Origin: Rhabdothermincola sp037478855
GTDB lineage: Bacteria > Actinomycetota > Acidimicrobiia > Acidimicrobiales > Acidimicrobilacustridaceae
Length of the DNA: 9,673 nt
NCBI GenBank assembly: GCA_037478855.1
Contig: JBBFLY010000088.1
Span: 1-9,673, forward strand
Direction of reading: 5' to 3'
Both the position numbers and the translations under genes were made by a program. A model generated the notes under the pieces. That model was not told the origin of the DNA. It was given only the letters and a program-made list of their open reading frames with translations, and made no database searches. Of this stretch, positions 1 to 7,250 are shown in pieces (position 1 is the first letter of the stretch; each line of letters opens with the position of its first letter).

Positions 1-1046
1 ACTGGCTGGTGACGACGGGGGCCGTCTCCGGGGGCGCAGGCAGCGACGGCTGCGCGGCACCATCCGGTGGTACGACGACCTGCGGGTACTGCTCCGGATC
101 CCAGCGCCCCCACTTCGGATCGATCCTGACCTCAGCGTCCCGCACGGCGTCATGCAGCCACGCGTCGAACGCCGGGTTCTGCCCGGCCTCCCGCTGCCGC
201 TCCAGGAGCTGGCGGATGGTCACGGCGAGCTCCTCGAACGGTGGCACGCCACGTGCCCGGACGAGGAGCACGTGCACACCGAACTGGGTCTCCACCGGCT
301 CGGTCGGCTGACCGATCGCAGCGGAGAAGGCTGCTGCCTCGAACGTCGGGTCGAACTGGCCCTTGGGCTGACAGCCGAGGTCCCCGCCGGCGGACCCGCT
401 GGTGGTGTCGGTGGAGACCTCGCGGGCGACGCTCGCGAAGCTCTCGCCCCGCCGGAGCCGGGTGAGCACCGCGTCGGCCTGCTCGCGGGTGTCCACCAGG
501 ATGTGGCTCACACACACGAACTCGCCGTAGCGCTTGACGATGGCGTCGATGTTGTCGTCGTAGTAGGCGCGCACGTCGTCGTCGGTCACGCCGCCCTGCG
601 GTGCGAGCACCCGCTCGAGCGCGAGCCGGTTCGCCAGGCTCGTGACCTGCCGGTCGAGGAACGCCTGCGGGAAGGTGCCCGACGACGAGGCGATCTCCTG
701 CTTGGCTCGGGCGATCTCCTCGGCGGTGGGTTCGACCGCGCGGCGCTCGAGCTCACCGGCGATGAGCAGGTCGATCACCAGCGAGCTGAGCACCTGGGTG
801 GCGAACGCGGTCGAATACGAGCCGTCGGTGGGGCCGTAGACCGCCATGCCCTGCGACTGCAGGCGCGCTCGCACGTTCGGGTTCGAGGCGAGCGCATCGA
901 GGTCGTCGAGCAGATCCTGCTGGGTGATGGCGACGCCGTTGACGACCGCTGCGTCAGCCACACCCAGACCGCCGCCGCTGGTGGTGCACCCTGCCGGCGC
1001 GAGGAGGGAGAAGAGCGCGAGGACGATGAGGGCGAGACGCTGCATG
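1..1046 (-). CDS. SurA/PrsA-type peptidylprolyl isomerase, probable lipoprotein (3' end outside window)
   Basis: Predicted extracytoplasmic foldase that speeds cis-trans isomerisation of Xaa-Pro bonds in exported proteins. It starts at the ATG read from 1046. Residues 1-20 form a signal peptide with a hydrophobic core ending in A-P-A-G-C20; Cys20 is a plausible lipidation site, although Pro at -3 is a poor lipobox residue. Residues 30-150 resemble the helical SurA N-terminal domain (V-N-G-V-A-I-T at 35-41). Residues 178-265 are a parvulin (PPIC) domain with S-H-I-L-V at 180-184, G-G-D-L-G at 220-224, F240 and F-G-V-H-V at 255-259. Cys178 and Cys225 lie beside the catalytic motifs and might form a disulfide (inference). 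The visible C-terminus turns Pro/Ala-rich, like a flexible tail, and the reading frame remains open at position 1. It lies 39 bases downstream of mfd on the same strand and has its own candidate -10 element, so it may be transcribed separately. The family call is firm; its clients are unknown. Confidence 0.88.
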
Positions 1047-1056
1047 AGGACCGCGA

Positions 1057-1062
1057 GCCTAG
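1057..1062 (-). promoter_or_regulatory. Candidate -10 element of the foldase gene
   Basis: The minus strand reads TAGGCT in the short gap after the mfd stop, exactly 10 bases before the foldase ATG. This fits the actinobacterial TANNNT -10 pattern. A start 6-7 bases downstream would leave a leader of only 3-4 nucleotides. No convincing -35 element or Shine-Dalgarno sequence is visible, so this is a motif-based inference. Confidence 0.4.
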
Positions 1063-1085
1063 GGATCAGTCGGGGACCGCACCAG

Positions 1086-4000
1086 TCAGCCAACCAGCTC
1101 GCCGATCGCTGCCGCGATCTCACGCGCCGATCCGGCCGCGCTCTTGACCGGCAGCTGCAGCTGGCGCGAGTCCGGCTTGTACACCGCTCCCTTGAAGAGG
1201 CGTTCGAGCCGCACCGTCCGGCTGGCACTCAGCTGGATCGGCGAGATCCGCGCCAGCAGCTTCGGACCCCCGAACGCCGGGCCCTTCGTGACGGTCACCT
1301 CCCGCACCCCGGTGCGGACGCACTCGGCTCGGAGGGTCGCCACCTCCAGCAGCGCCTCAGCTGGCGGGGGCAGCGGACCGTACCGGTCCTCCCACTCCGC
1401 CCGGATGTCGGCAACGTCCTCGATGCTGGTCACCGCCGCCAACCGCCGGTACGCCTCCAGCCGGAGCTCCTCCCGCTCGACGTAGTCCTTGGGGAGATGC
1501 GCGTCGATCGGCAGCTCGAGCTTGATCTCCGCCGGTTCTCGCGGTTGCTCGCCTTTCAGCTCGGAGACCGCCTCGGTCACCATCTGGCAGTACAGGTCGT
1601 ATCCGACCGCCGCGATGTGCCCCGACTGGCCGGTGCCGAGCAGATTGCCAGCGCCGCGGATCTCCAGGTCACGCATCGCGATCCGAAACCCGGAACCCAG
1701 GTCGGTGGCCTCACCGATGGTCTTGAGCCGCTCGTAGGCCTCCTCGGTGAGCGCCCGGTCCGGCGGGTGGAAGAGGTACGCGTAGGCCCGCTGACCGGCC
1801 CGGCCCACCCGACCTCGCAGCTGGTGGAGCTGGCCGAGGCCGAGGAGATCGGCCCGGTCGACGACCAGTGTGTTGACCGTCGGCATGTCGATGCCCGACT
1901 CGATGATCGTCGTGCACACCAGCACGTCGTAGAGCCCTTCCCAGAAGTCGAGCACCACCCGCTCGAGCGTGCCCTCGTCCATCTGACCGTGGGCGACGGC
2001 GACGCGCGCCTCGGGGACCAGCTCGCGCAGACCAGCCGCCACGTGCTCGATGTCCTGCACCCGGTTGTGCACGAAGAAGACCTGACCCTCGCGGAGCAGC
2101 TCGCGCCGGATCGCCTCGGCCACCGCCCGATCGTCGTACTCACCGACGTAGGTGAGGATCGGCTGACGATCCGCCGGAGGGGTGTTGAGCAAGGTCAGGT
2201 CGCGGATCCCGGTGAGGCTCATCTCCAACGTCCGGGGGATCGGCGTCGCGCTCAACGTGAGCACGTCGACCTCCGCCCGCATCTGTTTGATCGCCTCCTT
2301 GTGCGCCACCCCGAAGCGCTGCTCCTCATCGATGACCAACAGCCCGAGACGATGGAAGCGCACGTCGCTCGACAGCAGCCGGTGGGTACCGATCACGACG
2401 TCGACCTCGCCGGTCGCGAGGCCCGCGACCACCTGCCGGGCCTGGGAGTCGGTGAGGAAGCGGCTGAGCACCTCGACCCGCACAGGATACGGCGCGAACC
2501 GCTCGCTGAAGGTCTGGAAGTGCTGCTGCGCGAGGAGGGTGGTGGGCACCAGCACCGCCGCCTGCATGCCGTCCTGGACCGCCTTGAACACGGCACGAAG
2601 CGCCACCTCGGTCTTGCCGAAGCCGACGTCACCACAGATCAGGCGATCCATCGGCACCGGCGACTCCATGTCGGCTTTCACCTCCTCGATGGCTCGGAGC
2701 TGATCGGGCGTCTCCTCGAACGGGAACGCGTCCTCGAGCTCGCGCTGCCACGGGGTGTCCGGTCCGAAGGCGTGCCCCGGGGTGTGGAGCCGCTTCTGGT
2801 AGAGCACCACCAGCTCCTGGGCGATCTCCGTCACCGCGGCGCGCACCTTGGCCTTCGTCTTCTGCCACTCGCCACCGCCCAACCGGCTCAACGACGGGGA
2901 GTCGCCGCCGGTGTAGTGGCGGACGGCGTCGATCTGGTCAGACGGGACGTACAGCTTGTCGTCGCCGCGGTATTCAAGGAGCAGGTAGTCGCGCTCGACA
3001 CCGCCGATCGATCGCTTCACCATCCCGCCGTAGCGGGCGACCCCGTGCTGGTAGTGCACCACATAGTCACCCGGTTTGAGATCGTCGAAGAACCCCTGCG
3101 CTCCCCTGGGACGGGGTCTGGAGCGGCGGTGCGCGCGACGACGGCCGGTGACGTCACTCTCGCTGAGGACCGCCAGTCTGATCCTGGGCAGGATGAAGCC
3201 CCGCTCGAGGGGGGCGACCACGATCCGCCCGCCCGGCTGCGCCAGGTTGGTGGTGCCCGCCTCGTCGAGCTCGACCTCAAGTCCCTGCTGCGCGAGCAGG
3301 TCGCGGATCCTCGCCGCCGAGCCCGAGCCGTCAGCACCGATCACCACCCGAAAGCCCTCGGCGAGCAGCTCACCGAGCTGGCGGACGAGCGCAGAGCCGT
3401 CACCGATGACCGGATCCCAGCCAGCTGCGACGACGGTGACGATCTCAGGCCCTTCGGGGGCGGTCGTGACGGACCAGACCGGTGCGTCGGTGTTGACGAG
3501 CAGCCGGTCGAACGGGAGGTGCAGGCCGGGGAACGTCTCGCTCTCAGCTCCCCAGGTGCGCGAGAGCGAAGCGGCGAGGTCGGCCTCCTCTGCGAGCAGC
3601 TCGCCCGCCCGGTCACGCATCCGACGGGGTTCGACCAACAGGATCTGCGCGTCCGCTCCCAACAGGTCGAACAGCACCCGCTCCTCGTCGGTGAGCCAGG
3701 GCAGCCAGGACTCCATCCCCTCGAACGTCAGGCCCTCCGCGAGCCGCTCCCACTGCTCGCGCCCCCACGGTTGCGACGCGATCAGCTCGCCGGCACGGCG
3801 CCGGACGTCCTCGGTCGCAAGCAGCTCCCGGCACGGGAAGATCTCGACCTGCGCGAGGTCGGTCGTCGAGCGCTGGTCGGCAACGGAGAACGCGGTGAGG
3901 CGATCGACCTCGTCGCCCCACAGGTCGATGCGGACCGGATGATCCGCGGTCGACGGGAACACATCCACGATCGAGCCGCGCACCGCCACCTCGCCACGGT

Positions 4001-4502
4001 GCTCGACCTGGTACTCGCGCCGGTACCCCACCTCGGTCAGCCGGTCGACCAGGGCGGTGGCGTCGATCATGTCGCCGTGGCGCACGATGATCGGCTCGAC
4101 CTCCTCGACGTGGGGGCCGAGCCGCTGCACCAGCGCGCGAACGGATGCCACCACGACACGGGGGCGGTGGCGCTGCTCGCGCAGCCGCCACAGCACCCGC
4201 AGCCGTCGTCCCATCGTCTCGACGCCGGGGCTCACCCGCTCGAACGGCAGCGTCTCCCAGGCAGGGAACAGCTCCACGTCGTCTGCACCGAGGAACGCTG
4301 CGAGATCGTGGTGGAGCCGCTCAGCGTCCGCGGTGGTGGGCACCGCCACCACGATCGGCCGTCGGGACGACACCGTCGTCAGGCCGGCGATGGTGATGGC
4401 CCGCGCCGGCTCAGGAACGGCGAGCACGGCGCTGGCGCGGCCGAGCACCTGGGTGATCGCGGGCTCGTCCCGGACGAGTGGAGGGAGATCGCTGAGCGGC
4501 AT
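1086..4502 (-). CDS. mfd: Transcription-repair coupling factor Mfd
   Basis: Cytoplasmic ATP-driven DNA translocase that removes RNA polymerase stalled at lesions and recruits UvrA for nucleotide excision repair. The 1138 residues match the usual length of about 1150-1200. Order of domains: a UvrB-like N-terminal module (about 1-350); a linker ending in an Arg-rich patch just before the CarD-like RNA polymerase interaction domain (about 475-565, beginning G-D-Y-V-V-H and containing L-Y-V-P-S-D-Q); the superfamily 2 motor with Walker A G-D-V-G-F-G-K-T (about 624-631), Walker B D-E-E-Q (725-728), S-A-T-P-I-P-R-T, and Q-L-R-G-R-V-G-R-A-G-Q near 895; the RecG-like translocation motif with G-A-G-N-L-L-G-T; and a C-terminal TRCF domain that masks the UvrA-binding surface. 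All motor motifs are intact. The ATG at 4502 gives a normal N-terminus but has no clear Shine-Dalgarno sequence. It follows pth by 76 bases containing overlapping inverted repeats. Confidence 0.98.
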   Translation of the reverse strand: MPLSDLPPLVRDEPAITQVLGRASAVLAVPEPARAITIAGLTTVSSRRPIVVAVPTTADAERLHHDLAAFLGADDVELFPAWETLPFERVSPGVETMGRRLRVLWRLREQRHRPRVVVASVRALVQRLGPHVEEVEPIIVRHGDMIDATALVDRLTEVGYRREYQVEHRGEVAVRGSIVDVFPSTADHPVRIDLWGDEVDRLTAFSVADQRSTTDLAQVEIFPCRELLATEDVRRRAGELIASQPWGREQWERLAEGLTFEGMESWLPWLTDEERVLFDLLGADAQILLVEPRRMRDRAGELLAEEADLAASLSRTWGAESETFPGLHLPFDRLLVNTDAPVWSVTTAPEGPEIVTVVAAGWDPVIGDGSALVRQLGELLAEGFRVVIGADGSGSAARIRDLLAQQGLEVELDEAGTTNLAQPGGRIVVAPLERGFILPRIRLAVLSESDVTGRRRAHRRSRPRPRGAQGFFDDLKPGDYVVHYQHGVARYGGMVKRSIGGVERDYLLLEYRGDDKLYVPSDQIDAVRHYTGGDSPSLSRLGGGEWQKTKAKVRAAVTEIAQELVVLYQKRLHTPGHAFGPDTPWQRELEDAFPFEETPDQLRAIEEVKADMESPVPMDRLICGDVGFGKTEVALRAVFKAVQDGMQAAVLVPTTLLAQQHFQTFSERFAPYPVRVEVLSRFLTDSQARQVVAGLATGEVDVVIGTHRLLSSDVRFHRLGLLVIDEEQRFGVAHKEAIKQMRAEVDVLTLSATPIPRTLEMSLTGIRDLTLLNTPPADRQPILTYVGEYDDRAVAEAIRRELLREGQVFFVHNRVQDIEHVAAGLRELVPEARVAVAHGQMDEGTLERVVLDFWEGLYDVLVCTTIIESGIDMPTVNTLVVDRADLLGLGQLHQLRGRVGRAGQRAYAYLFHPPDRALTEEAYERLKTIGEATDLGSGFRIAMRDLEIRGAGNLLGTGQSGHIAAVGYDLYCQMVTEAVSELKGEQPREPAEIKLELPIDAHLPKDYVEREELRLEAYRRLAAVTSIEDVADIRAEWEDRYGPLPPPAEALLEVATLRAECVRTGVREVTVTKGPAFGGPKLLARISPIQLSASRTVRLERLFKGAVYKPDSRQLQLPVKSAAGSAREIAAAIGELVG

Positions 4503-4543
4503 GCGGGGATCAGGGCGGGTTTCGTCGGGTCCGGGTTGTGCTA

Positions 4544-4569
4544 ACCACCGATCGGTGGTGTCGCCACCG
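4544..4569. repeat. Overlapping inverted repeats between pth and mfd
   Basis: ACCACCGATCGGTGGT at 4544-4559 is a perfect 16-base palindrome. Its right arm CGGTGG (4553-4558) can pair instead with CCACCG at 4564-4569, so two mutually exclusive 6-bp stems are possible. In the pth-to-mfd transcript they would lie about 40-70 bases before the mfd start. No T tract follows on either strand, so a simple intrinsic terminator is unlikely. It could be an operator, an attenuator-like switch or an mRNA processing site; the function is not shown. Confidence 0.5.
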
Positions 4570-4578
4570 GGTCGTCGG

Positions 4579-5154
4579 TCACGTGGCGTTGAACCTGGTC
4601 ATGGCGGCCTGAGGCCCCTCCGAGACGATCAGCTCGACCGCGTCCGCCGCGTCGCGCACCGTCTGGTCGAGCGCGGTCCGCTCACTCCTGCTCACTCGTG
4701 CGAGCACGTGATCGGTGCCGCGCTCTCGGCTCGGCGGCTTGCCGACCCCGATCCGCACCCGGACGAAGTCGGAGCTGTGGAGGTGCGCGCTGATCGAGCG
4801 AAGCCCGTTGTGTCCCGCCAGGCCGCCGCCCACCTTCACCTTGAGTCGACCAACTGGAAGATCGAGCTCGTCATGCACGACGACGAGCCGGTGGAGGTCC
4901 TCGATCCCGTGGTGCCGGACGAGTGGCGCGACCGCCTCACCGGAGAGGTTCATGTAGGTCTGCGGCTCAGCGAGCACGACACGATGATCGTCGATGCGCA
5001 CCTCGGTGACGAGGGCCCGCTCCCGGCTCTTCTTGAACCGTCCGCCGTGGCGCGCCGCGAGCAGCTCGACGACCTCGAACCCGACGTTGTGCCTCGTACC
5101 GGCGTACTCCCGTCCCGGGTTGCCGAGCCCGACCACGAGCAGGTCGGCGGCCAT
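4579..5154 (-). CDS. pth: Peptidyl-tRNA hydrolase
   Basis: Cleaves the ester bond of peptidyl-tRNAs that drop off ribosomes, recycling tRNA in the cytoplasm. The 191 residues are the standard length for the bacterial Pth family. The residues that define the active site are all present at the expected places: G-L-G-N-P-G with Asn12, T-R-H-N with catalytic His22, T-Y-M-N with Asn69, H-D-E-L-D with Asp95, and G-G-L-A-G-H-N-G with Asn116. The ATG at 5154 places G-L-G-N-P-G at the usual distance from the N-terminus. It begins only 12 bases after the rplY stop, so the two are very probably co-transcribed, as in many bacteria where rplY and pth are adjacent. Both act on translation. Confidence 0.97.
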   Translation of the reverse strand: MAADLLVVGLGNPGREYAGTRHNVGFEVVELLAARHGGRFKKSRERALVTEVRIDDHRVVLAEPQTYMNLSGEAVAPLVRHHGIEDLHRLVVVHDELDLPVGRLKVKVGGGLAGHNGLRSISAHLHSSDFVRVRIGVGKPPSRERGTDHVLARVSRSERTALDQTVRDAADAVELIVSEGPQAAMTRFNAT

Positions 5155-5166
5155 GGGATGCGGGCG

Positions 5167-5853
5167 CTACTCGCCGCCCTCGCCGGAGCCATCCTCCGAG
5201 GTCTCCGTCGCCGCGACTTCGGCACCCTCATCGGAGCCGGCCGCTTCCGCGGCCTCCCCAGCGTCGGCCGCCGTGGTGGCGCCAACCACCATGGTCGTGA
5301 AGCGAGTCGCCACACCGGCCACCACCGGCGTGGACGGATCGACGTCGGTCGTCACCCCCTCGGGGAGCTGGAGATCTCCGACGGTGATCGCCGAGCCGAC
5401 GACCAGGGAGGAGATGTCCGCCTCGATCTGGCCGGGGATGCCGGTCGGCTTGGCCTTGACGGTGAGCGACTTCATCTGCTGCTCGGCGATGCCCTTGACG
5501 CTCTCGACCAGCTTGGCCTCACCGACGACCACGATCGGCACCTCGACCTCGACGGTCGCGTTCGGGTCGACACGGAGGAAATCGACGTGGAGCACCTCCC
5601 GACGGACGGGGTCGCGCTGGAGCTCCTTGACGATCGTGTAGTCCTTCTTGCCGTCGATCTCGAGCGCGATGAGCGCATTGACCCCGGCATCGGTGGTCAG
5701 CGCCTTGCGCAGCTCAGACCAGGCCACGGCCACGGGCACCGGATCGGCGCCCATCCCATAGACGATGCCCGGGATCTTGCCCTGGGCCCGGAGACGGCCC
5801 GAAGCTCTCGAGCCGGGGACGCGCCCGGTCTCGGCAGTCAGGGTGAGTTCCAT
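5167..5853 (-). CDS. rplY: Large-subunit ribosomal protein bL25 (general stress protein Ctc type)
   Basis: Binds 5S rRNA in the 50S subunit. At 228 residues it is the long two-domain form: the N-terminal 5S-binding beta barrel (about 1-93; M-E-L-T-L-T-A-E at the start, then G-R-L-R-A-Q-G-K-I-P-G-I-V-Y-G and V-L-H-V-D-F) and the TL5-type C-terminal domain (about 95-185). An Ala/Glu/Gly-rich acidic tail of about 45 residues follows, common in actinobacterial homologues and probably disordered. The ATG at 5853 was chosen because homologues start at M-E-L-T-L. The frame stays open far upstream, and an ATG at 5865 would add four residues, but that ATG overlaps the candidate -10 element TAGCAT. The usual prs-rplY link is broken by an opposite-strand gene, so rplY needs its own promoter. 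It is followed 12 bases later by pth. Confidence 0.95.
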   Translation of the reverse strand: MELTLTAETGRVPGSRASGRLRAQGKIPGIVYGMGADPVPVAVAWSELRKALTTDAGVNALIALEIDGKKDYTIVKELQRDPVRREVLHVDFLRVDPNATVEVEVPIVVVGEAKLVESVKGIAEQQMKSLTVKAKPTGIPGQIEADISSLVVGSAITVGDLQLPEGVTTDVDPSTPVVAGVATRFTTMVVGATTAADAGEAAEAAGSDEGAEVAATETSEDGSGEGGE

Positions 5854-5863
5854 AAGGCCGAAC

Positions 5864-5869
5864 ATGCTA
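5864..5869 (-). promoter_or_regulatory. Candidate -10 element of rplY
   Basis: The minus strand reads TAGCAT, ending exactly 10 bases before the rplY ATG at 5853. A weak TTCGCC lies about 18 bases further upstream as a possible -35. Transcription beginning 6-7 bases downstream would give a nearly leaderless rplY mRNA and rule out the upstream ATG at 5865. Motif-based inference. Confidence 0.45.
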
Positions 5870-5902
5870 CCGGCGCCGACCGGAGCGGGCGAACCCGCCG
5901 CG

Positions 5903-5920
5903 CAGGGACCTTCGTCCCTG
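5903..5920. promoter_or_regulatory. DevR/DosR-like dyad CAGGGAC-CTTC-GTCCCTG
   Basis: A perfect inverted repeat with 7-base arms and a 4-base centre lies between the divergent rplY and 93-residue membrane protein genes. Its core GGGAC-N4-GTCCC has the arm sequence and spacing of the mycobacterial DevR (DosR) operator, as I remember that consensus. It is centred about 55 bases upstream of the inferred rplY start and about 42 bases upstream of the membrane-protein ATG. As RNA it could also form a 7-bp hairpin. The regulator is not in the window, so the assignment is an inference. Confidence 0.45.
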
Positions 5921-5953
5921 GGAGGGTGGTCGCTGGCGCGCGAAGATGGCCAC

Positions 5954-6235
5954 ATGTCGTCATCGGCCCACCTCACTGATGCAGCCAGCGTCCCCCCGTC
6001 GACCGACGAAGAGGATCGTGGCTTCGGCTTGGCGATCGTCTGGGGCTCGGTCTTCGGCATCACCATCTTCACCCTGCTGGTCGCGCTCGTGGTGAAGCTT
6101 GTCGCCTCCGGTCTCGACTTCGACATCCCCGCCGGCGCCATCGCTGCCATCGCGGTCTGGACGGGAGTGTGGGCCGGGCTGTTCCTCGGCGGGACCGTCG
6201 CGGTCGGCCGCTGGTCGATGCACCGGGGGCACTGA
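5954..6235 (+). CDS. Small two-helix membrane protein of unknown function
   Basis: I do not recognise this 93-residue protein. It has a polar, acidic N-terminus (D-E-E-D at 18-21), a first hydrophobic helix at about 26-50 with G-x-x-x-G at 31-35, a short turn with D-F-D at 55-57, a second helix at about 60-84 carrying the glycine zipper G71-x3-G75-x3-G79, and a basic end (R-W-S-M-H-R-G-H). The charge pattern suggests both ends face the cytoplasm. Glycine spacing suggests tight helix packing or oligomer formation (inference). Codons end mostly in C or G, as expected of a real gene here. The ATG at 5954 is the only sensible start; upstream is a weak GAAG. It is divergent from rplY, sharing the dyad, and convergent with prs, with 31 bases between the stops, so it interrupts the common prs-rplY order. 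Confidence 0.75.
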   Translation: MSSSAHLTDAASVPPSTDEEDRGFGLAIVWGSVFGITIFTLLVALVVKLVASGLDFDIPAGAIAAIAVWTGVWAGLFLGGTVAVGRWSMHRGH

Positions 6236-6266
6236 CCGGCCACCACCGCAGCCGACCGGTTCCGAG

Positions 6267-7247
6267 CTACGCCTGGTTCGCGCCGCCGAAGATCTCGCTC
6301 ACCGAGGTGTCCTCGAAGACGGCGTCGATCGCCTCCGCGATGATGCCCGCCACGGAGAGCACCTCGATCTTGTCGATCTGCTTCTCGGGGGGCAGCGGCA
6401 GCGTGTTGGTGACCACCACCTTGGCGATCACCGAGTTCTTGAGCCGGTCGATCGCCGGGCCGGAGAACACCCCGTGGGTGGCCGCGGCGTACACCTCCGT
6501 GGCTCCGTGCTCCTTGAGCTGCTCGGCCGCGGCACAGATCGTGCCGGCCGTGTCGATCATGTCGTCGATCAGCACGCAGACCCGACCGTCGACATCGCCG
6601 ACGACGTCGCGGGCCTCGACCTCGTTCTTGGCCTCCTTGACCCGGCGCTTGTGCACGATGGCGAGGTCAGCGCGGAGCTGGTTCGCGTAGCGCTCGGCGA
6701 CCTTCACCCGACCCGCGTCGGGCGAGACGATCACGAGGTCATCGCCGAGCGAGGAGAGGTGGTCCACCAGCACCGGCATCGCCGTGAGGTGGTCGACGGG
6801 CCCGTTGAAGAAGCCCTGGATCTGCCCGGAGTGCAGATCCACGCTGATGATCCGTGTGGCCCCAGCCGTGCTGAACATGTCGGCGACCAGCTTCGCGGTG
6901 ATCGGCTCGCGCCCCTCGGCCTTGCGGTCCTGACGCGAGTAGCCGTAGTACGGGCAGACCACACTGATCCGCTTGGCCGACGCCCGCTTGGCCGCATCGA
7001 CCATGATCAGCTGCTCCATGAGCGCGTCGTTCAAGGTCGCGCCGTCGATCGCGCTGTGGGTCTGGATGATGAACACGTCCGTACCCCGCACCGATTCGTC
7101 AAAGCGGCAATGGAGCTCGCCGTTCGCGAACGCCGCCAGGTTCGGCTCGCCGAGACGCACCCCCAGCGCATCGGCGATCTCCTGAGCCAGCGGCAGGTTG
7201 GCACGACCTGAGACGAGGAAAAGGCGCTTCTTCGGGACGAGCTCCAT
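6267..7247 (-). CDS. prs: Ribose-phosphate pyrophosphokinase (PRPP synthase)
   Basis: Transfers pyrophosphate from ATP to ribose 5-phosphate to make PRPP for nucleotide, His, Trp and cofactor synthesis. At 326 residues it is a class I enzyme of normal length. Numbered from the ATG at 7247: F-A-N-G-E at 40-44; P-Y-Y-G-Y-S-R-Q-D-R-K at 99-109, the ATP-binding loop; the family signature V-D-L-H-S-G-Q-I-Q-G-F-F at 136-147; S-P-D-A-G at 175-179; the catalytic flexible-loop K-R-R at 200-202; and the PRPP loop D-D-M-I-D-T-A-G-T at 228-236. All are intact. The glmU stop TAG is followed at once by GTG-ATG, so the start is either the GTG at 7250 or the ATG at 7247; I prefer ATG. The lack of any gap implies translational coupling with glmU, and pairs two sugar-phosphate enzymes in one transcript. 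Confidence 0.97.
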   Translation of the reverse strand: MELVPKKRLFLVSGRANLPLAQEIADALGVRLGEPNLAAFANGELHCRFDESVRGTDVFIIQTHSAIDGATLNDALMEQLIMVDAAKRASAKRISVVCPYYGYSRQDRKAEGREPITAKLVADMFSTAGATRIISVDLHSGQIQGFFNGPVDHLTAMPVLVDHLSSLGDDLVIVSPDAGRVKVAERYANQLRADLAIVHKRRVKEAKNEVEARDVVGDVDGRVCVLIDDMIDTAGTICAAAEQLKEHGATEVYAAATHGVFSGPAIDRLKNSVIAKVVVTNTLPLPPEKQIDKIEVLSVAGIIAEAIDAVFEDTSVSEIFGGANQA

Positions 7248-7250
7248 CAC

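Noticed and set aside
846..4544. A 1232-codon open frame on the plus strand opposite mfd
   Set aside because: It is antisense to a complete, motif-rich Mfd. Long antisense frames are expected in GC-rich DNA because stop codons are AT-rich. Its translation is low-complexity Arg/Leu/His/Asp-rich with no recognisable domain.
4057..5979. A 640-codon plus-strand frame covering the 5' part of mfd, pth and rplY
   Set aside because: It runs across three well-supported minus-strand genes and their gaps, and its product shows no domain; a GC-driven shadow frame.
5854..6246. N-terminal extension of bL25 by up to 131 residues in the open frame upstream
   Set aside because: bL25 homologues begin at M-E-L-T-L. 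The extension is antisense to the small membrane protein, is low-complexity, and includes the inferred rplY promoter and dyad.
6236..6266. Terminator between the convergent membrane-protein gene and prs
   Set aside because: Only a 5-bp ACCGG/CCGGT pairing with a long loop is visible and there is no T tract; too weak to call.
6099..7211. A 370-codon plus-strand frame opposite prs
   Set aside because: Antisense to an intact PRPP synthase with all signatures; no domain or start signal of its own.
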